Shown one piece after another: positions 1-5,182 of a DNA stretch of 9,016 nucleotides. This DNA is from Candidatus Odinarchaeota archaeon (GTDB lineage: Archaea; Asgardarchaeota; JAGGXT01). The stretch is taken from NCBI GenBank assembly GCA_021162905.1, contig JAGGXT010000050.1, forward strand, positions 1 to 9,016, given 5' to 3'. The notes under the pieces were generated by a model. That model made no database searches. It was not told the origin of the DNA and was given only the letters and a program-made list of their open reading frames with translations. A program made the position numbers and the translations under genes. Position 1 is the stretch's first letter; every line of letters starts with the position of its first letter.

Positions 1-34
1 CATTAAAAGAAAACGCAATTTCCGATATATCAAT
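1..34. repeat. 34-nt spacer segment shared with array 2
   Basis: Bases 1-34 are identical to 8204-8237 in array 2. They differ in what follows: here eight more bases (AAGAGAGG) precede the repeat, whereas in array 2 the repeat starts immediately. The two are therefore offset spacers taken from one source locus, not a copied spacer. Confidence 0.93.
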
Positions 35-240
35 AAGAGAGGGTTGCCGTCCTCTATTCATCGAGGCCTTCGATACAACTTGACCCATATAATACTCTTT
101 TTCCTCAGAGAGTGGAGTTGCATTGTTGCCGTCCTCTATTCATCGAGGCCTTCGATACAACTTAAAAAATAGAGAAGAAATACAAAAATATTTACATGAT
201 ATAGTTGCCGTCCTCTATTCATCGAGGCCTTCGATACAAC
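1..240 (-). CRISPR. CRISPR array 1, leader-proximal end (partial)
   Basis: Three identical 37-bp repeats lie at 43-79, 125-161 and 204-240. As written on the plus strand they begin GTTGCCGTCC and end CGATACAAC. Complete spacers are 80-124 (45 nt) and 162-203 (42 nt). Positions 1-42 are a spacer that may continue past the window edge. The repeat is the same, in the same orientation, as in the large array at 7121-8909. Because that array has its degenerate end on the left, this one is also read as transcribed on the minus strand, with its leader at 241 onward. In transcript sense the repeat starts GTTGTATCG and ends GGACGGCAAC. ATCGA and TCGAT can pair as a 5-bp stem around a 5-nt loop. An 8-nt crRNA 5' tag, if cut as in most type I/III systems, would be ACGGCAAC. 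Confidence 0.97.
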
Positions 241-284
241 GGTATGTTGAAAGTTCCTAATAAATTTTTCTGCGCTGCGTGTCA

Positions 285-317
285 GCTTGTGGATCTCAAG
301 AACTTGAGACAACAAGC
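285..317. repeat. Nested inverted repeat in the CRISPR leader
   Basis: The outer arms are GCTTGT (285-290) and ACAAGC (312-317). The inner arms are CTCAAG (295-300) and CTTGAG (303-308), separated by two bases. All arms are perfect complements. It lies 45 bp from the first repeat and directly downstream of the predicted leader promoter. It could be a palindromic regulator site, a cruciform/integration anchor, or a hairpin at the start of the pre-crRNA. Confidence 0.7.
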
Positions 318-335
318 GGGAAGTTTTGCATTTTC

Positions 336-350
336 CTTTTAAATTTTTCG
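336..350 (-). promoter_or_regulatory. Predicted BRE/TATA promoter of CRISPR array 1
   Basis: On the minus strand the sequence CGAAAAATTTAAAAG matches an archaeal purine-rich BRE followed by a TATA box. The expected start site, about 25 nt downstream, falls at about 315-318, just before the nested palindrome. No other promoter this close to consensus is visible in the leader. Confidence 0.5.
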
Positions 351-372
351 GTGTGCTATAACGGTGTGATAT
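349..372. repeat. Tandem CGGTGTGnTAT direct repeat
   Basis: CGGTGTGCTAT (349-359) and CGGTGTGATAT (362-372) match at 10 of 11 positions with a 13-bp period. The first copy touches the BRE of the predicted leader promoter, a position typical of activator or repressor sites. Confidence 0.55.
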
Positions 373-487
373 TTAAGGAACTTGCTCGTTTTCGATAATG
401 GATGGATTATATGATAATAGAGATGAAAATGGGGTTAATGAGGGCTTAATTTTCTAAAAAATCGGAGGATGTTTCTTTTTTATTTCT

Positions 488-519
488 ATAACGCCGTTAT
501 TTTTTGGATATTTAAATTT
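488..519 (+). promoter_or_regulatory. Candidate promoter/operator region of cas4
   Basis: A perfect odd-length dyad, ATAACG and CGTTAT around a single C (488-500), is followed 7 bp later by a TATA-like box, ATATTTAAATTT (508-519). A second candidate TATA box (TTTTTAATA, 543-551) lies nearer the gene, so the start site is uncertain. The dyad could be an operator. Confidence 0.35.
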
Positions 520-604
520 TTCGCATGCGCAAATGAAAAGATTTTTAATATTCTGGAGGAAAATTTGATTTAGTATCAGAAATTTGAGATTATGGTGAAT
601 TATA

Positions 605-1303
605 ATGAGGGATCTGGATCTTGGGAGATGGGGAGTCATATACGTGAGGGATTTGTCTGACTTTATTTTTTGCAAGAGGAAGGTCATTCTGAGGAAATTA
701 TTTCCGCGAGCGTATGAGTTGGAGGGATTTGTCAGAGTTGGGAAACTGTTGCACAGGGCTCATTTTTTGATACACAAGTTTGGCATTAAGAAGTTTGCAA
801 GATTTTCTTCAGATAGACTTAGGAATCTGGGGATTACGGTTAGTAGTGACATAGCAGAGGATTTTGAGAGGTATCTAATGGAGGTGATGAAAACTCACAA
901 GGGTGTTAAGGCTGCAGATAACATAGAATATGAGGTAAAGGTTTCTTGGAGGGGAGGGAAGATTAGGGGCTCGATAGATATGGTGCTAAATGGCTTGGTA
1001 TATGAAGTTAAGTTTTATCGTCGCGATGTTAGCAAGCCATTTCCAAGTGATATAGTTCAAGCATTTTTGTACGGCCGCATGTACAAGGAGAATAGGGATT
1101 ATAGTTACAACTACGTGGTTATTGAATATCCGATTACGGGTAAGGAATTCAAGGTTGATCTGAAAGATGAGAGTATCATGAGTATTGTGGAAAATGCTAT
1201 TAATGAATTAATAGAGGCAAGCTTTTCAGATAGACTCCCAGACGTTAAGAGGGGTAGGAAATGCGAGTTTTGTGAGGTTAGAACATTGTGCTGGTCCCTA
1301 TAA
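605..1303 (+). CDS. cas4: Cas4-family RecB-like Fe-S nuclease
   Basis: A 232-aa protein with the layout of Cas4, a RecB-type nuclease bearing a [4Fe-4S] cluster. Cas4 trims and selects PAM-bearing prespacers for Cas1-Cas2 in CRISPR adaptation. The visible motifs are in the right order: a first cluster Cys at C23 (FCKRK), the nuclease His at H50 (GKLLH), Asp at D125 (GSIDMV), the E134-x-K136 pair (YEVKFY), Gln Q152 (DIVQAF), and a C-terminal CxxCx5C (C220, C223, C229). No key residue is missing, so it should be active. The ATG at 605 is supported by GGTGA at 594-598, six bases upstream. It stands alone on the plus strand, without cas1, beside the leader of array 1 and pointing away from it. 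It could be a solo Cas4 serving cas genes elsewhere, or a partner of the Argonaute-cas2 operon about 2.3 kb away. Confidence 0.88.
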   Translation: MRDLDLGRWGVIYVRDLSDFIFCKRKVILRKLFPRAYELEGFVRVGKLLHRAHFLIHKFGIKKFARFSSDRLRNLGITVSSDIAEDFERYLMEVMKTHKGVKAADNIEYEVKVSWRGGKIRGSIDMVLNGLVYEVKFYRRDVSKPFPSDIVQAFLYGRMYKENRDYSYNYVVIEYPITGKEFKVDLKDESIMSIVENAINELIEASFSDRLPDVKRGRKCEFCEVRTLCWSL

Positions 1304-1382
1304 AATTTGTTTTTAGTGTTGATTAGTGTTAAATTCGATGGAATATTGGTAATGAGTAGAACATTATTTATCTGAAATGGTA

Positions 1383-1431
1383 TGCAGTATTGGAGTTACT
1401 GCACATGGGGAATTAATATTTGCAGATGTGC
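1383..1431. repeat. Intergenic hairpin cluster upstream of MNT-HEPN
   Basis: TGCAGTA (1383-1389) and TACTGCA (1397-1403) form a perfect 7-bp inverted repeat with a 7-nt loop. A second, mutually exclusive pairing joins GCACAT (1401-1406) to ATGTGC (1426-1431). It lies about 80 bp after cas4 and ahead of the predicted MNT promoter. It could be a terminator-like or regulatory structure, or a protein-binding dyad. The CAGTA/TACTG core recurs at 6695-6714. Confidence 0.45.
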
Positions 1432-1539
1432 ATCGAACATGGATAAGAAGTAGAAATGATAGTATAGGATACTAAAAATTTTTTAGAGTTGAGCGTAAAG
1501 TATCAAATAAATAGAGTTATAGTTAGGATAGCGATAGGA

Positions 1540-2028
1540 ATGACATTGAAGCACCCATATGATAAAGTTTTGGAGAAATTGCTTGATTGCTTGAGGAAGC
1601 ATTTTGATTTGGTTAGCGTAGTCGTTTTTGGTTCTGTGGCGAGAGGGGACGCAGAAAAGGATAGTGACATCGATATTTTGATAGTGGCGGATAATCTACC
1701 AGATAGATATGAAAGGTTTAAGATTTTTGATGAGGCCGAAAAGTGCGTGGAGGGGGACATTAAGGAGTTAAGGAAATCAGGGTATAACATATTTATTAGT
1801 CCGATTATAAAGTCCGTTGAGGAGGCAAGGAGAATTACTCCTCTTTATCTGGATATGGTTGAGGATGCCGTGATTCTTTTCGACAAGGATCATTTCTTTG
1901 AAGACGTTTTAAATAGGCTTAGGAAAAGATTAAAGGAGTTAGGAGCAAAGAGGGTACGGCTGGGTAAGAAGTGGTATTGGGTTCTGAAGGAGGATTATGA
2001 GTTTGGAGAGGTAATAGAGATTGAATAA
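1540..2028 (+). CDS. MNT-type nucleotidyltransferase (HEPN/MNT pair)
   Basis: A 162-aa protein of the DNA polymerase beta superfamily, minimal nucleotidyltransferase type. The signature is the run from FGSVARG to SDIDIL: G31-S32 and the metal-binding D43 and D45. In HEPN/MNT toxin-antitoxin pairs the MNT protein neutralises its HEPN partner, in some cases by AMP/oligo-AMP modification. The frame is open back to a TTG at 1489. I prefer ATG 1540 because an A/T-rich TATA-like box at 1471-1486 predicts a start near 1500, which would leave that TTG upstream of the mRNA, and because the family usually starts shortly before the first helix. It is longer than the roughly 100-aa minimal MNT antitoxins, with a charged C-terminal extension. 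It overlaps the next gene by 8 nt, so the two are translationally coupled. Confidence 0.8.
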   Translation: MTLKHPYDKVLEKLLDCLRKHFDLVSVVVFGSVARGDAEKDSDIDILIVADNLPDRYERFKIFDEAEKCVEGDIKELRKSGYNIFISPIIKSVEEARRITPLYLDMVEDAVILFDKDHFFEDVLNRLRKRLKELGAKRVRLGKKWYWVLKEDYEFGEVIEIE

Positions 2029-2446
2029 TATAGAAATGGCTAAGTCGTATTTGGAAGAGGCATTAAGAAGAATCAAAGTTGCTAAGTGGGCTCTTGATGA
2101 ACATGCTTATGCCTACTGCATCAGGCAATCACAAGAAGCTGTAGAGCTAGCTTTGAAGGCAGCTTTAAGGTTTGTTGGCATAGAACCTCCTAAGTGGCAT
2201 GATGTAGGGCCTGTTTTACTTGAAAATCGTAAGCGATTTCCAGAATGGTTTGATGAGAAGATTGATGACCTTGCATCAACTTCAAGATGGCTCAGGCGTG
2301 AAAGAGAGCCGAGTATGTATGGCGATGATGAGAGTGGGCTACCTCCCCAAAAACTCTATACGCGAAATTATTCCGAGAAAGCATTCAATGAAGCAAAATT
2401 TGTTGTTGATTTTGTTTACAAGTTGATTCAAAAGAAGGCTATATAG
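2021..2446 (+). CDS. HEPN-domain protein, partner of the MNT gene
   Basis: A 141-aa all-helical protein of the archaeal HEPN family (PF05168-like). Supporting features are the long first helix with RRIKVAKWAL, the CIRQSQEAVELALKAAL helix typical of HEPN, KWHDVGPVL at about residue 60, and a conserved-looking tail with REREPSMYGDD and LYTRNYSEKAF. In HEPN/MNT modules the HEPN protein is usually an RNase toxin. The standard RX4-6H ribonuclease motif is not evident here: the only histidines are H28 and H60, and neither follows an Arg at the right distance. The TTG start at 2021 is chosen because GAGAGGT (2006-2012) lies 8 nt upstream; the ATG at 2036 has no comparable site. The gene begins inside the last codons of the MNT gene and points at the convergent minus-strand genes. 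Confidence 0.8.
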   Translation: MNNIEMAKSYLEEALRRIKVAKWALDEHAYAYCIRQSQEAVELALKAALRFVGIEPPKWHDVGPVLLENRKRFPEWFDEKIDDLASTSRWLRREREPSMYGDDESGLPPQKLYTRNYSEKAFNEAKFVVDFVYKLIQKKAI

Positions 2447-2572
2447 CGGCTGTTTTACTGATAATTATAATCATAATAATGCTGTTGCAATTCTTAAGGA
2501 TTCAACAGGGAAATATCAAGTAAAAGCTCTTATTTTAATAGTGTATTATGTAGTTTATTTAAAAATAAAATT
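2447..2572. other. Convergent intergenic region, probable terminators
   Basis: A non-coding gap between the end of the HEPN gene and the end of the minus-strand PH-like gene. It is very A/T rich, with T-runs on both strands, and a palindromic ATAAAATTTTAT spans the last bases up to 2576. T-rich stretches of this kind terminate archaeal transcripts, so it plausibly ends both converging units. No gene is seen in it. Confidence 0.4.
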
Positions 2573-3046
2573 TTATATCTTATTTCTGAATTCTTGTGTT
2601 AACAAATTGGGGATAGTTGATTTGAGGGCTTCTAAAAAATCTTTTGCCTTTGAGACGAATAGTATATGAATCACGTTATCTTTTCGTTCTATTAGGACAT
2701 CGCCATACTTATACTTCTCATCATATGTTACCAGTGATACTCTTTTTATATCGGAGAAGTAAATGATATCGGTTCCGAACAGTTTCTTTACGATAATTCC
2801 CTTATCTGTTATTATGTAAGATTCATAGCCGTCAATTAGTGCTGGTAGAGAGATTGAGAGGACTAGGATTAATATTATTGCCAACAAGATTGCTGCGGGC
2901 AAGTTTTCTGAGCTGAACAAATTTATGCCTCTTATAACTATAATTTCATAAATTAAATAGCCTATTAGTGCCAAGATAGGAGCTACAAGTAATAGCGGGG
3001 CGAATATCATTAGAAGTGGTATTGAGAAGCGTTTATTCTCCAGCAT
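2573..3046 (-). CDS. Two-TM protein with bacterial-PH-like domain (B)
   Basis: A 157-aa predicted membrane protein, function not recognised. It has two hydrophobic segments (roughly residues 8-37 and 50-70), then a soluble domain beginning ESYIITDKGIIVKK and containing IIYFSDIKRVSLV. That is the pattern of bacterial PH-like (YdbS/bPH2-type) domains that follow two TM helices. It resembles the gene just upstream (YVITNEGIFI, IRFSDIEKIYLLE), so the two are probably tandem paralogues. ATG 3046 has GAGGT at 3054-3058, seven bases upstream. That site overlaps the stop codon of the upstream gene, indicating a two-gene operon. It may be a general membrane protein or, more speculatively, a membrane effector of the Argonaute operon upstream on the same strand. 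Confidence 0.7.
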   Translation of the reverse strand: MLENKRFSIPLLMIFAPLLLVAPILALIGYLIYEIIVIRGINLFSSENLPAAILLAIILILVLSISLPALIDGYESYIITDKGIIVKKLFGTDIIYFSDIKRVSLVTYDEKYKYGDVLIERKDNVIHILFVSKAKDFLEALKSTIPNLLTQEFRNKI

Positions 3047-3056
3047 TTATATTACC

Positions 3057-3527
3057 TCAATAGAGCATATATTGTTTTACATCGTCTACGAAGGCTTCTG
3101 GATTTTCAGGGTTCAGAAAGATTATATTACCCTCTTTTACTTCATAGGTCCATGGGCCTCTCTTTTTGACCATCACAAGTCTATATCTTTTGCCGAAACA
3201 GTTCCATTTTTCAAGCAAATAGATTTTCTCGATGTCACTGAATCTTATTTTCTGCGATATGAAGTGTTTATAGATCGAGTAAGGGTACTCTATAAATATG
3301 CCCTCGTTCGTGATTACATATCTTTCAAAGAAGAAAAGAGGGATGCCAGCAATCGGAATTAATAACAGAACGAGGCCAGTAATTGCTAATATAAATAGGT
3401 TGGCCCAAGAGGTTTTTGAGATCAAAAATAAAACAGCTAATGGTATGATTATAAGAATGAGAGCTAAAAATTTTGCTAGTTTTGACTTCTGCTTTTTATA
3501 TATTTTCTTAATCGTCACGAAATACAC
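3057..3527 (-). CDS. Two-TM protein with bacterial-PH-like domain (A)
   Basis: A 156-aa predicted membrane protein of unknown function. It has a basic N-terminus (KKIYKKQKSK), two hydrophobic segments (about 19-37 and 43-66), then a domain starting RYVITNEGIFIE with KIRFSDIEKIYLLE. This matches the PH-like pattern of its downstream neighbour. The start is taken as GTG 3527. The Shine-Dalgarno is weak (CTAGG), and GTG 3518 is an alternative. An A/T box (minus-strand TTTTTAAAT near 3592-3604) could drive this pair separately from the Argonaute-cas2 operon, whose last gene ends 125 bp upstream; readthrough from that operon is equally possible. Pairing with a paralogue 10 bp downstream suggests a heteromeric membrane complex. 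Confidence 0.68.
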   Translation of the reverse strand: MYFVTIKKIYKKQKSKLAKFLALILIIIPLAVLFLISKTSWANLFILAITGLVLLLIPIAGIPLFFFERYVITNEGIFIEYPYSIYKHFISQKIRFSDIEKIYLLEKWNCFGKRYRLVMVKKRGPWTYEVKEGNIIFLNPENPEAFVDDVKQYMLY

Positions 3528-3652
3528 CCTAGAGGAATAAAGTTTCCATCACAATCTTAAATTCACTCATATAGTTATTGGTCTGTGGCTGATTTAAAAA
3601 TTTTGTAACTGACTTTAATTTAACGATATCGGCAATCCATATCGCATCATAA

Positions 3653-3925
3653 TTATATAACATCTGTTTCTTCTTCTATTACAGACGTTGTATATACCTC
3701 GATTTTCTCCACGTCTTTTTTGCAGAGAGGTATTATTCGAACATCGGTTTTGCTCCCGTAGATTATCTGTTGAATCTTTCTGATGAGTTGGAGAAGCTGC
3801 TCCTCTGTTAAGGAAATTATAAATGCTGAAAGTTGAACATGGTCTCCGCCCATATCTTTTAAGGTCTCCCTTATTTGACCACGAATGTAATCGTCTTCGG
3901 TATCATAAACCACCATGTATTTCAA
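3653..3925 (-). CDS. cas2: Cas2, co-transcribed with the split Argonaute
   Basis: A 90-aa protein with the Cas2 ferredoxin-like fold pattern. Strand 1 ends in VVYDTEDD (D8 is the conserved metal-site Asp), followed by the helix IRGQIRETLKDMG, the second strand VQLSAFIISL, an amphipathic helix, and TDVRIIPLCKKDVEKIEVY. Cas2 normally forms the dimeric core of the Cas1-Cas2 integrase that inserts new spacers. The length is typical (80-100 aa). The start is TTG 3925: a perfect GGAGGT (3932-3937) lies 6 nt before it, whereas the internal ATG is too far away. That ribosome binding site directly abuts the TAA of the Argonaute gene, leaving 12 nt between the two genes, so they are clearly one operon. 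No cas1 is present in the window, which is unusual. Confidence 0.88.
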   Translation of the reverse strand: MKYMVVYDTEDDYIRGQIRETLKDMGGDHVQLSAFIISLTEEQLLQLIRKIQQIIYGSKTDVRIIPLCKKDVEKIEVYTTSVIEEETDVI

Positions 3926-3931
3926 TATCTT

Positions 3932-3937
3932 ACCTCC
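3932..3937 (-). promoter_or_regulatory. Ribosome binding site of cas2
   Basis: GGAGGT on the minus strand fixes the TTG start of cas2 at 3925. It begins at the base after the Argonaute stop codon (3940-3938), showing tight operon packing. Confidence 0.8.
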
Positions 3938-5182
3938 TTATAGGAACCATAGGCTTGTCTTCAATCTCTCTGAAGGGATAACGTTTAGGTATGCAAATCT
4001 TGCAATTCTATCAGCGTAAAGTATTGAAATTGGTAATTTAGCTGATCTTAGGCCAGAGGCCCAGTGCAATTCGCTTAGGTAATATATTTCTTTCATTATT
4101 TCACGAATATCAAATTCGAAGTTGGCATATGCAACCTCAACTTCAAGTGGGTTAACTCTTCCTGTTGGTGCAAAGGGACTGAATTCGGGAAAACCAGTTG
4201 TCAGCACCATCCCCATTTCGTATCCCAAAATGAAATAAAGTCCTTTCTCGGGATTACCATATTTATTCGAGTAAGCTCTAAATATTTTTGGAGTTCTATG
4301 CTTTTTCACACAGACAAATGAATATTCAACACTCTCTGGTAAGATTTCTGACGATTTGAGGTGCTCTATTGCAGACCTAACGCCATTAATTTCTTCAAGA
4401 AAGGGAAGGCCATCTCTGTGAATTGTAATTCTGTTAATTTTATAGTCTGGGTTGCTTTTACGTATAGTTCCAATTATCGATACTATGTTTGTTTTAAGCA
4501 TTTCCTCCTGCATTTTTTCAGACCGGCTCTCCGATTTTATAAGTTCCCAGAAAATCCCCACACTCTTATTTATATCGTATATTGTGTTAAAGACAAAAAT
4601 TCTGCTGTTATTTATCTGTATTGAATCTATTCCAATGAAGATATCAGTCTTTAATTTGTTCTTCAGTGTCCATGGAATCCCCCCAGCTTTTGCAAAAATT
4701 GATAGTGCAAGATTTAGAAGAAGATAAGGGTTGGAAAAACCAAACTTAACGGTGGACTCGGCAATCATCTGCGAAGGAAAACCTCTTTTCGACAACTCTT
4801 GTTTATATGGTATGTATGGATCCTTATCGTAAGGCACCATCATCTTATCGGGAACAACAATAATAAAAAGGTCAATATCCTCTGGAGCAGAGGTTTGAAT
4901 GGTTTCAACATAGTCGTAATTTTGGACTCTTAATATCTCAACCTCTGAGTTGCCCTCGAGAGAGAACCATTTCTGCAAACCACCGTACCCACGAATACCA
5001 TTCCAAAGTGCATCCCAAAGCTTTTTAAAGTCGTCTATAAAACCTTCTGGAACAAGTGCAGCGATATCTATATTTTTGGGTCCCTTAAATGGCTTGAAAT
5101 CATTCTTAAAACCTTGATATGGCATTATTGATGTCCCGTTTTTAAATTGCAAAATTGGCCGAGGAAAATAACTACCTCTCAT
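3938..5182 (-). CDS. Argonaute MID-PIWI half of a split long pAgo
   Basis: A 414-aa MID-PIWI protein, the guide-binding and slicer half of a prokaryotic Argonaute. The MID pocket motif has Y123-x3-K127, Q138 (FPSQ) and K165 (FAKAGGIPW), as in Argonautes that bind a 5'-phosphorylated guide. The PIWI catalytic Asp residues are D186 (FIGIDS), D257 (IHRDG) and D391 (ILYADRIA). The glutamate finger is probably one of E213, E218 or E222. The C-terminus LWFL parallels the WFL end of AfAgo, whose terminal carboxylate helps bind the guide phosphate metal. AfAgo itself is catalytically dead, while this protein appears active. The frame is open to ATG 5230, but I choose ATG 5182: GGAAGTG lies 7 nt upstream, and the 11-nt overlap with the preceding stop fits coupled translation. 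The remainder of the protein (N, L1, PAZ-like and L2) is encoded by the upstream gene. Confidence 0.9.
   Translation of the reverse strand: MRGSYFPRPILQFKNGTSIMPYQGFKNDFKPFKGPKNIDIAALVPEGFIDDFKKLWDALWNGIRGYGGLQKWFSLEGNSEVEILRVQNYDYVETIQTSAPEDIDLFIIVVPDKMMVPYDKDPYIPYKQELSKRGFPSQMIAESTVKFGFSNPYLLLNLALSIFAKAGGIPWTLKNKLKTDIFIGIDSIQINNSRIFVFNTIYDINKSVGIFWELIKSESRSEKMQEEMLKTNIVSIIGTIRKSNPDYKINRITIHRDGLPFLEEINGVRSAIEHLKSSEILPESVEYSFVCVKKHRTPKIFRAYSNKYGNPEKGLYFILGYEMGMVLTTGFPEFSPFAPTGRVNPLEVEVAYANFEFDIREIMKEIYYLSELHWASGLRSAKLPISILYADRIARFAYLNVIPSERLKTSLWFL
5172..5182 (-). other. Overlap joining the two Argonaute halves
   Basis: On the minus strand, ATGAGAGGTAG contains both the preferred start codon of the MID-PIWI gene and the TAG stop of the N-half gene. 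The second gene is in the +1 frame relative to the first. GGAAGTG seven bases before the ATG can serve as a ribosome binding site. A TTTTT run lies between them, so a frameshifted fusion product cannot be excluded. Confidence 0.75.

Larger units (their letters stand above)
241..400 (-). promoter_or_regulatory. Leader region of CRISPR array 1
   Basis: This AT-rich stretch without a convincing gene starts immediately after an intact repeat. Read leftward it has the layout of an archaeal CRISPR leader. A BRE/TATA-like box is at 336-350 (minus-strand CGAAAAATTTAAAAG), which predicts transcription starting near 315-318. A second A/T box at 258-268 lies about 20 nt before the first repeat. Between them is a nested inverted repeat (285-317), and just upstream of the BRE are two tandem copies of CGGTGTGnTAT (349-359 and 362-372). 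The rest of the gene-free interval to 604 holds candidate promoter elements for the plus-strand cas4. Leader identity is inferred from array polarity, not from similarity to a known leader. Confidence 0.6.

Noticed and set aside
1..34. The shared 34 nt as a terminal redundancy showing a circular element or assembly overlap.
   Set aside because: The sequences diverge immediately after the shared part (AAGAGAGG versus a repeat), so it is not a simple end overlap. Offset spacers explain it better.
454..687. A 77-codon minus-strand frame overlapping the start of cas4.
   Set aside because: It is antisense to the cas4 start and its promoter region, with low-complexity composition, no family resemblance and no good ribosome site.
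1489..1539. Upstream TTG start of the MNT gene giving 179 aa.
   Set aside because: It lies directly against the predicted TATA box, so it would probably not be on the mRNA. ATG 1540 fits better, although the longer form is not excluded.
3072..3540. Plus-strand frames of 80-96 codons opposite the PH-like gene A.
   Set aside because: They are antisense to a gene with clear membrane segments and domain pattern, and show no recognisable domain themselves.
3653..3925. Cas2-like protein as a VapD-type toxin rather than Cas2.
   Set aside because: The YDTEDD strand, typical Cas2 length and CRISPR arrays on both sides favour Cas2. The VapD alternative cannot be fully excluded without a profile search.
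4361..4727. Plus-strand frames within the Argonaute gene.
   Set aside because: They are antisense shadows of the PIWI coding sequence and contain no family motifs.
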